Of a DNA stretch of 64,000 bases, positions 51,601 to 64,000 are shown piece by piece. Positions within the stretch are counted from its first letter, which is position 1. Each line of letters starts with the position of its first letter. The notes beneath the pieces are model-generated. The model did not search any database. It was given only the letters and a program-made list of their open reading frames with translations, and was not told where the DNA came from. This DNA comes from Adineta ricciae. Taxonomy: Eukaryota > Rotifera > Eurotatoria > Adinetida > Adinetidae. The stretch spans positions 171,747 through 235,746 of the forward strand of contig CAJNOJ010000111.1 in NCBI GenBank assembly GCA_905250025.1. The letters are read 5' to 3'. Made by a program: the position numbers and the translations under genes.

Positions 51601-51701
51601 TTAAACATCTCATTGTCCAACAAGCATTTGCCGTTTCATTTGTTTGGACAATATGCTTTCTTATTCTAACTCTTCTGATTTTCAACTATCGTCGTTTATA
51701 A
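48679..51701 (+). CDS. ABCH-subfamily half-transporter (NBD-TMD)
   Basis: Nineteen small exons (48679-48800, 48850-49235, 49293-49332, 49382-49475, 49529-49603, 49656-49766, 49823-49862, 49916-50024, 50078-50249, 50297-50412, 50464-50525, 50576-50691, 50750-50826, 50877-50965, 51017-51120, 51170-51242, 51301-51387, 51443-51547, 51592-51701) give 695 aa. The N-terminal ATPase has Walker A GPSGCGKT (46-53), signature LSGGQQRR (from 146), Walker B LLILDEP (D170, E171) and an H-loop (VTTHYIEEA). The C-terminal membrane domain is of ABC2 type (VPILQITLFCLCVGR; FTHFMVPGIVL; GIIWPLEGQP). The half-size NBD-first order with DEPTVGVDP is that of ABCH proteins, found in arthropods and some other invertebrates but not vertebrates. 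It would work as a dimer; the substrate is unknown. The 40-nt exon 49823-49862 is inferred from frame only. Confidence 0.88.
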
Positions 51702-51831
51702 CAAGCAATCAAATCGAATTCGAATGTTCCTGTTTTGATAATAGTTCCATTATTTAAACTAGCAAAAATATTTTGTTGAAATCTACTTTGATTCATACTT
51801 ATTTGTTTCTCTAAGTGAAGAAAGATTGTGA

Positions 51832-51837
51832 AATAAA
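51832..51837 (+). terminator. Polyadenylation signal AATAAA of the ABCH gene
   Basis: The hexamer begins 131 nt after the stop, in the 158-nt convergent spacer. Confidence 0.45.
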
Positions 51838-51859
51838 CATTATAAAAATAAGTCTTCTC

Positions 51860-52813
51860 TTATAAAAGCGGTTTATCAGCTGTCCAATCGTATGTACCAG
51901 AATCTCGTTCTTTAACAGCAGTTTTCCATCCGACAGTCTCTGATCGACGTTTAAATGCCATGCCTTCCGGTGAATGTCGTGCGATTCCATCGAATAACGT
52001 TGCGAACATTTGAGTTGTTCTCAAGCCCATGTTTTCTAAAACTTGATTGATCAATAGTTTTTGCATGATCAATTGGTTGATAGGTACAGCAGTCATACGA
52101 CGAACTAATTTTTCCACTTCATCACTTAATTCCTCCTGTGGAACAGATTTTAATACCAGTCCAAGTTTTTCAGCTTCAACTCCGGTTATTTTGTCGCCCG
52201 TCAGCAATATTCGCTTCGCCTTCTCCACTCCGACTCTATAAATCACTATTTCAACTTATTCTCTTCTAAATCAGAATATTTACCGATAGATCCACATGGC
52301 TGTAGTAGGACAACCCCAAACTCTTGCTGGCATGTAACCAATACGGGCTTCATTCGCCATTAAAATCATATCACAACACAGAGCGATATCGCTTCCGCCT
52401 GCTAATGCATCGCCATGAACTTTACAGATTGTTGGTTTCGGTGAACGAAAAAGTGACATGAAATGTTCGGTGTTTTCCTTCATTGATGTATAATCTTTCA
52501 TTGGATCCCAAGGCATTTCTTGCACAGCTTTTTCATTTTTCAATTGAGCATAGTATGTTAAATCATATCCTGAACAAAAAGCTTTGCCCTCGCCAGCTAA
52601 GACAATAACATGAACAGATGAGTCATGATTGGCTTTCTCTACACATGTCGACAACTCTTTGGGCATAAGGTCATTTATTGAATTCAGTACTTCTGGTCGA
52701 TTCAATGTGATGTAAGCTATTCGATTTTGAACTTTGTAATGAATCGTTGAAAGCGATCGATGTTGACAAGAAATATGCGATAAGACTCGAGTGAAATAGT
52801 TTAGTTTTAACAT
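51860..52813 (-). CDS. Mitochondrial-type enoyl-CoA hydratase/isomerase (crotonase family)
   Basis: Two exons (52284-52813 and 51860-52235) give 301 aa. About 20 basic, Ser-rich residues at the start (MLKLNYFTRVLSHISCQHRS) look like a mitochondrial presequence. The crotonase fold is clear: YITLNRPEVLNSI, GKAFCSGYDL and GDALAGGSDIAL for the oxyanion hole, then RIGYMPARVWGCPTTAMWIY. In classical hydratases the last region contains a catalytic glutamate (PEILIG-type); here it reads PARVWG, as in a bacterial, especially actinobacterial, crotonase group. Hydration of 2-enoyl-CoA is therefore not assured; the substrate is unknown. Its TTTCAG acceptor-like site lies 27 nt before the ATG. Confidence 0.88.
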
Positions 52814-53044
52814 TTCCGAGAAATTAATTTAGCCGATAATCTGAAATATATCGAATAAAAGTCGTAGAAACGTTCGATTGTGAATAACACATGTGATATT
52901 TTATGGATACATCAGTCATAGGAAAGGATTAATAATACGAGCAGAGATAGACGGTAATTCGTTTATATTTATTTTCTGTGTATAAGACAGAATAAAAATA
53001 GTTATATATGTTTACAAAGGAGACAATTTTATCAGATAAAATTT

Positions 53045-55116
53045 TCAACATAATTCAAAATTTTCCACAGTTTCCAATTGATCTCGATCAATTGTTTCAA
53101 AATCTTTATTTGCCGTTATTTCTAAATTCGCTTCGTCCATTGTTTCTGTTTCAGCATTGCATAAAAGTGAGTCAGATCGGTATAATAAACTTATACTTGA
53201 CGATGATTGTGATATTGGTAAATTTAATTTCGAACAAATATCACTGCAGACATGAGTATGAAAAAATTGATGCATACCTTTCTTACCCAGATTAGTTCGT
53301 GTTTCTCGAAAACGTAATAAATCATCACAATGCAACGCCGGATCTGTTAACAAGTATGCTCGATCAACCTTGACACCCTGTAGATCAACAACCATCAAAC
53401 GACCGGACGTGACATGATATGTCCAGTGCGAAAATGCTTGTAAAAGTGTTGAGTACTCGCTAAGAGATACGCCTCCACTATTGTTATTCCATTTTCTCCA
53501 TTCTTGGTGCATACGTCGTTCCACTTGATAGATTTTCGTTGGATTTTGTTTCTGTTGGACAAGATCAGCATCGGCATAAAGAACAGGAATGAAATTTCGG
53601 AAAAGACGCTGCTGTTCATTGTTGAATAATTCAGCTAAGAACTGAGCAATCGCTTGAATTTCCAAATGTTCTCGATAGACACCTAATGTATTGGCTCTCG
53701 AATCAGTATTGGCAAGTTCTTTGAAAACTACATCAACAAACGAAGAATCCTCGCTCAAGAACTGACCGTAGAATGCAAATCGAAGTGATCCTTTGGCAAA
53801 TGGATGTTGTGCTATTTTCATTTGACCTTGAGTTTGACTAACACCCAATGGAAGAAATAGATCTTCAATTTCGCTCGGAGGAATGACTTCTGTAATGTTC
53901 ACATCGTGTGTTTCAATAAGATCCCAATGAGGCTCATGACTAACAATTGTATACGACTTAATTGGTTTATTCGTATTCTGATATGAAGATATGGTAGATT
54001 TAATGTTACTTTGAATGATTGCACTTGTTTTTTCAATGACCCGTCTTATTAGACAAGTAGGATTGTCAACATGGATCTCCGCTATTGATCCAAAGATGAA
54101 AGAAAACTCATCGAACATTTTCTTCGTTGTATCATTAATGGAAATTTTACAGTACGTAATACCTAAGCGCTTGATAGCGAATAGTAATTTGGATAAGTCT
54201 CGATGTTTAGGATCACCTTGAAGATAGTTATCATTGGCTGTGCCTTCAAATTCATGATACTCTCGTCCATGACAAGGAGCATCACATATATGGATTAAAA
54301 TACGATTGGGATTCGACCAGGAAAGTTGTTCGACTGCTTCTAATCCACCTGAATAATAATAAGGAAGATCACACTGTATTGGATTGGTTTTTCATCATAA
54401 AAAAACTTACCAAACACATCTTCACACGTATCATCACCCCCGATGGCTTGCACATTATTTAAAAATTCTTGAAAAATGTTTTCATCATCGGTAAAATCTA
54501 ATCTTTCCGTACTATCGCCAATATCCCGATAGCCGATGAATGCAATATGAGGTTTAATAGAAAACAGTTGAACGATAGCGTCTGTCAGTTGACGAATTTG
54601 ATTTCTTGTAGCATCAATATATTTTCTCATACTACCTGTACAATCAATGAGAAAACACAGATCAGCGGCTGCTTGTACTTTCGAGATTTTAAGTATTTCA
54701 TCTATTTCATATTTCCGTCGGAGGATTTCCTGTTTACGTTGTTGTTCCATATTTTTTCGTACTAAAGCTAAACCGTCAGATGTACTCAATAGCGATGACC
54801 ATGTTTTGATACGTATCAAAGCTTCTTTAGTAGTTGTAAGCGTGTGACGTAGAGTTAAATTATCAGGATTTTTTCGTAATTCAGCTAATTGACCTTTAAA
54901 ATCAAACGATAATCGCTCGAATTCGGCATCCAATGCATCTAGATCAATATCTGCTGTTGAGCCTACTGCTGTTCCCGACTGCCAAGCGATTGTTGGTGCG
55001 GATATGCGATATGGGCGTTTAGTAGTGAGACGAATTGAATCAACTGCATCTTTAAGAATAGCGTCATTCGATGCAGACGAACTTTTCACTACTGAACTTA
55101 AATGCGAGTGATACAT
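53045..55116 (-). CDS. Alpha-kinase with N-terminal VWA domain (VwkA-like)
   Basis: Two exons (54411-55116 and 53045-54348) give 669 aa. After a helical N-terminal region (about 60-140), a VWA domain starts at ADLCFLIDCTGSM with a MIDAS-like DxTGS (D158-S162) and GYRDIGDSTERLDFT. The second half has alpha-kinase features: FAKGSLRFAFYGQ, LMVVDLQGVKV, LTDPALH, and NLGKKGMHQFFHTHVCSDIC with the zinc-binding His/Cys set. The layout resembles Dictyostelium VwkA, a myosin-II-related kinase, and eEF2-kinase-type catalytic domains. The C-terminal tail is Ser/Glu-rich. The substrate is unknown. Only one intron, unlike its neighbours. Confidence 0.88.
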
Positions 55117-55743
55117 TGAACGCGTGTTAAACTGTCAAAACCTACAAGAGTTGAATATTCTTTGTCTAGTTTTTTTCATAAATAGTAAAAATGACCCACA
55201 AATGGGTGTGTGCTTATTCATATTCTTCTCTCCATACGAGTTCTACTGCCTAATTCGTTATTGATACAATGCATTCAACTATTCAGATAGGAGATGAGGA
55301 AGAATTCATTTTAGGAAGGAGAGAGGCAGGAGTATTCCAATCAATGAATCTTACCTCTTTTTCTTCTAATAATTAATGAATTTGAGGACAATGAATTCCT
55401 GTTCTTTTTGTTATCATCGGACGTCTATCTGTCCTGTTTAAACTTGGTTCTGATAAGCAAAAACACGGTTAAAATAGAATTTGAAAACATATCGAAAGAG
55501 AATGTGAAGTGAAAGTTTTCGTGTCATACGATCTTATTCACATGACAAAATAAGAACACTGATAAACGAAAATTTCTCTATCTTTTTCTTTACATATATA
55601 TGTGATTCAGAGATATTCAAACATCGTATAAACGTTTCTTCACTTCTCAAATAACTATTTATTTTGTTCAGATTAGAATAAAGTTATATATACGACTCTG
55701 GGATAAAAATAAATTGCTAGACTAAATTGATTGATAGATACAT
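55117..55743. other. Intergenic spacer GPC1 / VWA-alpha-kinase
   Basis: 627 nt without coding similarity. A minus-strand CTCTTGTAG acceptor-like site (55142) lies 26 nt before the kinase ATG. Confidence 0.45.
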
Positions 55744-57337
55744 CTACGAGGTTTTTTTGTTTTGTTCATCAATTTTATGTGACTCGGTTTTCGATGACTG
55801 ATGCGTTGAAGACGATGATTTATCTGCACCGGGATTTTCCCATCCTTGTAAGAGTTCAAGACTTTTGATATATTGACGCGAGAACACCTCTGGAACACAT
55901 GAAATTACAAGCAACGACGAGTAGTTCAAATAAATCTTACCAATATAAAATGAAGCGCCATTATAAACGCTTACAGCAAACACAGAACATAGAAATATCG
56001 CATTGATATACCTAAGCAAACAGTTTCATTTTCTTATATCGTCATTAATCATGTGTAAACTTACTTATATTGGTAATACCATAGACAAACAGGTAAAATC
56101 GAAATTAACATGTACGCAAACTGTAGAAGGAAATAGAAGAGAACCTTGTAGATGTTAATTTCATTATCAGATTCTGCAAAGCCAACTTTGTCCACGAGAC
56201 GAGCGACAAAACCTTTCTTATCGTTCAATAACCATGTGTAAGATGTCACTCGGGAGCCACTTTGAACTTTTTCTCGCCGACCATACACAATAAATATGAA
56301 ATACAATGCTTGCCAAACCGAATAGAACAGAATCGTGTAGAGAATGGTTCGACCCACTGGAAGCGTACTGCCAACGTTAATAATAGCTGGATAGTGCTTG
56401 ATTTGATGTTCAATCGGTACAAGCCAACGAAGTGTAAACATTGTCAATGGTGGGTACCTAAAGCAGAAGATTAGCTTTAATAAGCCGTGAAGACAAGAAT
56501 CGACTTACATATGAATGAAAATACTTGTTACTTTATCGAAACCTGTATTCGAAAAAGATTTGGAGAATGTTTAACACAGATTAGAAACTTACTGTGAAAA
56601 ACCAACGAGTTTCTCCATAGAATAATCGCCACAGCTAATGGCCCATGTGCTAATGTGTAGCAAACAGAGAAAAGTATTTCTGATGTCGGTAAAATCCATA
56701 TATAGATCAGTGTTAATAAATTAGCATAGTAACATAGATCATAAACTAAACATTAAAAGGAATATAAAACAAAAGACAAGGAAAATGATACACATCTTAC
56801 TAAAATAATGCCAATGTTTATGTTTATAGATAAAAAATCGAAGGGTGATCAAGAAAAGTGCTTGAATTGTATAAACAATTGGTAATAGGTGTGGCCATTG
56901 TCCAGCTAAAATGAAAAGAATGTCAAATGAATGATGTGAAAAAGAATATTTGGGTATGATGTACCAATCAATGGAGAAAAACAAGTGTTAGCGACACCGA
57001 CTGTAAATGTAATCTTGTCTCTTGTACGAATAAAATCTGGCTTCTTCAAATTCTCGGAGAGTATTTGAACGCGCTTTTCAAGTTGAATTTTCAGTAAACG
57101 CTTTTGCTCATCAACTTCCCCTTTGGTTCGTTGCCATCGTTGTCGCGAGTCTTGCTTATGTTCTTCAACTAGAAAAGGCAATTTTTCACTCGTCGTGATA
57201 CTCATTTCCATTCAGAATTTCTCACTTCGTTGAGAAATTGCGTCGATTCTATCGGTGATACCTTCAAGTAGATCGTAAAAGTTCAAATCGTAATCCTGGT
57301 CCTCTATTTCGTTCTGCGGTTGCTGATCGTTTTTCAT
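55744..57337 (-). CDS. GPC1: Glycerophosphocholine acyltransferase 1 (DUF2838 membrane protein)
   Basis: Exons 57226-57337, 56965-57168, 56801-56905, 56593-56745, 56509-56542, 56065-56457, 55941-56011 and 55744-55889 give 405 aa. A cytoplasmic coiled N-terminus precedes about eight membrane segments. Blocks typical of the Gpc1/DUF2838 family are GQWPHLLPIVYTIQALFLI, DLCYYANLLTLIYIW, AHGPLAVAIILWRNSLVFHS, DKVTSIFIHMYPPL and EVFSRQYIKSLE. Yeast Gpc1 acylates glycerophosphocholine to lysophosphatidylcholine. I start at 57337 rather than the internal ATG at 57211, because a 57-nt GTGAGA...TTCTAG intron removes the in-frame TGA that separates them, and TTTTTTTTAG lies 2 nt before the upstream ATG. 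The stop and the internal start abut (TGAATG) inside that intron. It follows WRAP73 by 136 nt. Confidence 0.88.
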
Positions 57338-57339
57338 AT

Positions 57340-57349
57340 CTAAAAAAAA
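57340..57349 (-). promoter_or_regulatory. Candidate spliced-leader acceptor of GPC1
   Basis: Minus-strand TTTTTTTTAG ends 2 nt before the ATG. Confidence 0.5.
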
Positions 57350-57473
57350 CACGATTTAAAGCATTATTCTATATGAGAACATCAATGGCATTATTATTGG
57401 ACGCAAAAAATCATTCATAAAATGTTAAGAAAGAAAGAAAGAAAAAGAGAATCTATCTGAACACAAACACGCA

Positions 57474-58941
57474 TTAAGTATCAATAAATCCGACACACAT
57501 CGAATCTTGTCCAATCAAAGCAACCGTTGGTGAAGATGCTAAATTATTCCATTTGATTTCATCAATATTGTGTTTTGATGATTCATCTGGAAGATTTATA
57601 CAAGATGCACCTTGTGGTGACCAGACATAAACACGATTATTATGTGTGCATAACGCTAAATGATCACGTTTAGGCTCCCATTTAACACAGCGAATCGGTT
57701 GAGTTTGGATGAGAACAAAAGCTAAGTGGAGTGTTGGCTTAAAGTCAAATATAAATAGAAGATTTGGCATTGTGTCATTGATTGTGGATAAATATCGACC
57801 TGAACAAGAATATTCAATGGATGAAACACCTAAGCGAGGATTAGCTCGATCAAGATCTGGCTTTATCGGTGCGATCTGTAGAGTACCATTATAGATGATA
57901 TACTTTGATTCAACAGCATTTTTAGGTTCTGGTTGCAAGACAGCTGCAGATGAATAAGCAGCCGAAGAGTATGGTTTTCGCTGACTAAAACATCAGATAA
58001 ATGTGTAGTTGGTCATTTGATGATCGATCGAAGAAAGCAATCTACCTGTGTTCGTTTTTCTCCTGTTCATCTAAATTATATTCTTCTTCTTTGAGGATTG
58101 TATAGCCTTTTCCAGATGATAATTTTTGTGGATGTTCAAATGATGATTGAATTTTTTTATAAGTTAAATAACTGAATATTGTTATACGTTCTTCATAGTC
58201 TCCCACGGCAATAACTTGTCCGGTTGGCGACCAACGAGCACAGCGCACGCCTAACGATAATCGATCATTCTCTGCTTTATATACATTTAATAATTGCCCA
58301 TCAAGTGTATAAAAAACGATTTTATATTCATACGAATTTTCCCACAGACATAAAACATCAGCAATCGGTGACCACTCGATTCCCTGCAGATCTTCTAACT
58401 CACTTGGTTGAAAATGTGCGATCATTGACCAATTCGCTGAATAATCAAAGATCGAAATATGGTCGGTACTATCATTTCGACGTTCTACCAGCGCCATATA
58501 CGGTTTTGTTAAGCTAAACACATAAGATTTTGGCGAGAGTTTCTTTGGATATTTAATATAGGAGACGTTTTTCGACGCTAACGACCAAACTGTAATACGT
58601 AAATGAAATTGTGCTGTTGTTAGGATATGCCGAGAATCAGGTGCCCAATGCACATTACAAAGGCCAGCTGAACCTTCATCAATTTTACATTTCCATTCAG
58701 GATTGTCGAGAGAAAAGACTTGAACAGCATTTCGTTTGATCAGACCAGCTAAGATTAAACGTGAATCATAGGACCATTCGATTGTATCGATTGTATCGAC
58801 ACAAGCGAACAAATTGATGATTTCTAATGTTGTTGACGAGCGTATTACTAAACGATATTGATTGACACATGCGAGATATTCACCATCTGGAGAGAATGAG
58901 CATTGCCGAGATGTGACTTTAAACAATTCACTAAAATTCAT
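57474..58941 (-). CDS. WRAP73: WRAP73 (WDR8) WD-repeat protein
   Basis: Exons 58046-58941 and 57474-57984 give 468 aa (human 460). The opening MNFSELFKVTSRQCSFSPDGEYLA, and later PEWKCKIDEGSAGL and HLRITVWSLASKNVSYIKYP, match WRAP73 very closely. The second exon continues with LDRANPRLGVSSIEYS and VYVWSPQGASCINLP. WD repeats fold as a propeller; WRAP73 works at spindle poles and in early ciliogenesis with SSX2IP. The minus-strand acceptor TTTTTAG abuts the ATG with no gap. It lies 108 nt after the LETM1 stop and 136 nt before GPC1, all on one strand. Confidence 0.95.
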
Positions 58942-58951
58942 CTAAAAATGA
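58942..58951 (-). promoter_or_regulatory. Candidate spliced-leader acceptor of WRAP73
   Basis: Minus-strand CTCATTTTTAG directly abuts the ATG, so any leader exon would end at the start codon. Confidence 0.55.
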
Positions 58952-59049
58952 GCGGAAAAATAAATAAAAGTGCTACAATAAGTAAATGAATGTGGTTTTT
59001 TGCAACTAGAAGAAGACAAAGACACCGAGCAAACGAAAAGAGAAACAAT

Positions 59050-61737
<2,688 letters not shown>

Positions 61738-63390
61738 TCCATCAAAATTGTTTGATTGAATGACTATTACGAAAACATACTCAAAAGAAATGATTATCTA
61801 AAAGAGAATCAATTCCATAAAAAGTGATTGTTTACAAGCAACAACCAATGCTCGTTATTTTCTCTACTGGACTGGTGAACTTTGATCTATTGAACTTGCT
61901 ATTTATTGAATCATCTTATTCGCATGTCTAGACTACGATTATACGGTGAAATTATGATACAAATCAATAATGAACGAAGTTTGTCATATATTACGATTGA
62001 TACGTTGATATGACATATGGATAGAAAAACATCATGTCTGAGAATAGGTATTCCATTATGAAATCAATTAATAAAATTTTAGAGGACGCCCATGACTGAT
62101 AATGTTCCGTCGACATTTAAAAGTGCGAAATAGTAGAATTATACTACATTTGATCGAGAAATCTGTAAACAAATCACAAGATTCCAATATGAACACACAT
62201 TCTACTTCGCAACGCAATGATCATATTGATGCCACAGTCTACGACTTCGAATAAGCGTTAGGTGGCGCCAAAGACACAACCGCAAGCAGTTCATATGTAT
62301 GAGACATGAATTCCATAACGATCGACGTATCTATGGACTCTGGTATGACGTAAAACGAAATAAAACTGAATATATCAAATGATAGTTTGGCATCAAATCA
62401 ATCGATCTTTAAGAAATTCATCTTGTTTCAAACTTGATCTTTTCTATACATACAGCGAATGTAGAATTAATATATTGAACACACAGCAGCGGATAAGAAA
62501 GCGAAGAGAACGAATATTCTCATTTCACACTTGTACTTGGAAACAATTAAAAATCTACTCTAGCAAAAGACTTTTGTTAGTCAAACACTTCCAAAAGAAG
62601 TCATCTTTTCAATCAGTAGGAAAGAATGATCTCCTTCTTGCAAAAATATAGAAAACAACCTATGCCTTCGATGATTTCTTTTTTGATCAATTGGAGTGAT
62701 AAACTGAACTTACAGGAATCGTATACCAGAATATCTTATGATAGCAACAGCAAACTTTGTGTTAACAATGGCAACCGCTCTTGTTGATCTGACCGAGGTC
62801 TATTCTGATCCATCTTCGCCATGGCATTTGCTCATACGGACATTTATTCTCTTTATTTCCGGATGCCTTATGTGTTGAGCATTGATATACTTTTATTTGA
62901 AACATTCTTCACGTCAATTAAAGATTTATTTTCTTTCATTCGGTTTGAGATTTAAACGAGGGTAATTTACAATGGATAAATATACAAAAAATGATTTAGG
63001 CTAGAGGATCATGGCGTATATTTTATGAACTGTAGTCAGACAGCGAGAGGCACTAATGAAATAAATTTCTCAGGTGAAATACATCGTTCGTTCCATAGTT
63101 GATTATAGACACAAAAAACACATAATGAAGTACACATATGCAGTTCATATGCGAGTGACAAGCTATGATGTTCTCATTCCACGCTTTACGGCGACACATT
63201 CAGTTGGTACGACAGCGTCGTCAAAAGATAGCGCCAGTAGTTTCATAACAGCTCTCCAGTGAAAGTGGTCACTAACGTCATAACAATAGACTCTCCTATG
63301 GAGATTTAAAGCCAATCGAAAAGAAATGATTGCATATGTCTTTTGTACATTTTACATCGAAGATCGATTGTTTTCTAATTCAAATCACTG
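61738..63390. other. Divergent intergenic region LETM1 / TBC1D31
   Basis: About 1.65 kb. It holds one possible relic membrane-protein exon (see 62711-62965) and otherwise only short frames. No tRNA or repeat was recognised. Confidence 0.45.
62711..62965 (+). pseudogene. Possible relic membrane-protein exon with in-frame TGA
   Basis: After a TTACAG acceptor-like site an open frame encodes a hydrophobic stretch (NFVLTMATALVDLTEV, then HLLIRTFILFISGCLMC), reaches TGA at 62876-62878, and continues in the same frame as ALIYFYLKHSSRQLKIYFL to a TAA at 62963. Hydrophobicity runs across the TGA as one membrane helix. A dead exon is the simplest reading. No family recognised. Confidence 0.3.
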
Positions 63391-63393
63391 CAT

Positions 63394-63403
63394 CTTCTTC
63401 TAG
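63394..63403 (+). promoter_or_regulatory. Candidate spliced-leader acceptor of TBC1D31
   Basis: TCTTCTTCTAG ends 3 nt before the ATG. Confidence 0.5.
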
Positions 63404-63406
63404 ATA

Positions 63407-64000
63407 ATGCACAATACGCTTGAATTACATGGTAAAGAGGGCGGCCAGATTTGGCATCGAAAAGGAGCTGGCAAACATGGGTATATATTCGATTTTTATC
63501 CGTTTGAAAATACTATTTCGATGATTCTAGTTTACTAGTGACTGTTCTACATTCGATATATAATGTTGCCGATGTTCCATTGAAAACAGTCCATTTTCTT
63601 CAAGCAGGTTTTGATCGTTTTGGCGAACGATTGTTAGGAGTTGATCAACGTGGAAATGTCTATGTTTTCGATCTGATCCGAAATAAGTATGGACATAATT
63701 GAGTTGGCCCTTGACATTTGGCATAATCGTTCTTGCTTAGATTCGAACTTGTTCATCGAACAGGTACAAGCTGTACAGCAGTTGCATTTAATCTACGAAA
63801 TCCATCAGAATTTTTGCTCGCTATGCCCGATTTTACCGTGAAATGCTTCGATGCTGGTAAGCGATTATTTCTTCAGATGGTTGTTTTCTGTATATTAAAT
63901 TTGTTTCAGATAAGAAAGAATTTGTTGCATGGTTAAAAGGCCATACAACGCCAGTGAAGGAAATTTCAGTTGATAGCAATGGCGATTTTTGTATAACAAC
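63407..64000 (+). CDS. TBC1D31: TBC1D31 (WDR67) N-terminal part, cut by the window edge
   Basis: Exons 63407-63480, 63531-63686, 63741-63856 and 63910-64000 (continues beyond the window) encode about 145 residues. GKEGGQIWHRK near the start, FGERLLGVDQRGNVYVFDL, CTAVAFNLRNPSEFLLA and WLKGHTTPVKEISV align block by block with the N-terminal WD repeats of TBC1D31, a centriolar-satellite protein with a C-terminal TBC Rab-GAP-like domain (outside the window). Introns are 50, 54 and 53 nt. Confidence 0.85.

Overview
The window is animal nuclear DNA: AT-rich, with genes broken by very short introns (mostly 50-62 nt, GT...AG, no long polypyrimidine tract). I read it as a rotifer, most likely a bdelloid. 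The reasons are the compact introns, an ABCH half-transporter, relics of an FG-GAP/VCBS repeat gene, a short protein with the (I/V)VSG...LPQI core common in bdelloid predictions, and splice-acceptor sequences directly upstream of start codons, as expected where mRNAs receive a trans-spliced leader. The assignment is inference. All exon structures were joined by hand from frame, splice sites and family similarity; reading frames close exactly for every complete multi-exon gene.

Layout. 1-2.0 kb (-): type II membrane protein with Cys-rich modules, cut by the left edge. 2.6-5.6 kb (+): ZCCHC14-like SAM/zinc-knuckle protein. 6.3-9.5 kb (-): C2-PDZ-DH-PH RhoGEF. 9.6-17.9 kb: gene-poor, with a decayed FG-GAP gene at 14.4-15.5 kb. 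17.9-18.7 kb (-): secreted two-domain Ly6-like protein. 18.8-22.3 kb: gene-poor, with a second FG-GAP-like scrap. 22.3-24.9 kb (+): CDC25 phosphatase. 26.2-26.7 kb (-): short bdelloid-type protein. 27.3-28.2 kb (+): secreted Cys-rich protein. 28.4-33.3 kb (+): BLTP3 lipid-transfer protein, then NIFK and a secreted beta-helix protein. 36.4-39.3 kb (-): PPP6R. 39.7-40.5 kb (+): secreted protein with two six-cysteine repeats. 41.2-42.3 kb (-): SPO11. 42.7-51.7 kb (+): DHX15, a membrane-anchored unknown, APC7 and an ABCH transporter. 51.9-61.7 kb (-): mitochondrial crotonase, VWA-alpha-kinase, GPC1, WRAP73, LETM1. 63.4 kb to the right edge (+): TBC1D31, partial.

Two promoter styles are visible. 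Housekeeping genes lie close together, often on one strand 100-300 bp apart, and have an AG acceptor 0-40 nt before the ATG. The secreted-protein genes lack this and have a TATA box 40-65 nt before the ATG. Several products belong to the cell cycle, mitosis or meiosis (CDC25, APC7, PPP6R, WRAP73, SPO11), but apart from the two tight same-strand clusters (DHX15-unknown-APC7; LETM1-WRAP73-GPC1) there is no sign of a dedicated pathway locus. No tRNA, rRNA, CRISPR or intact transposon was found.
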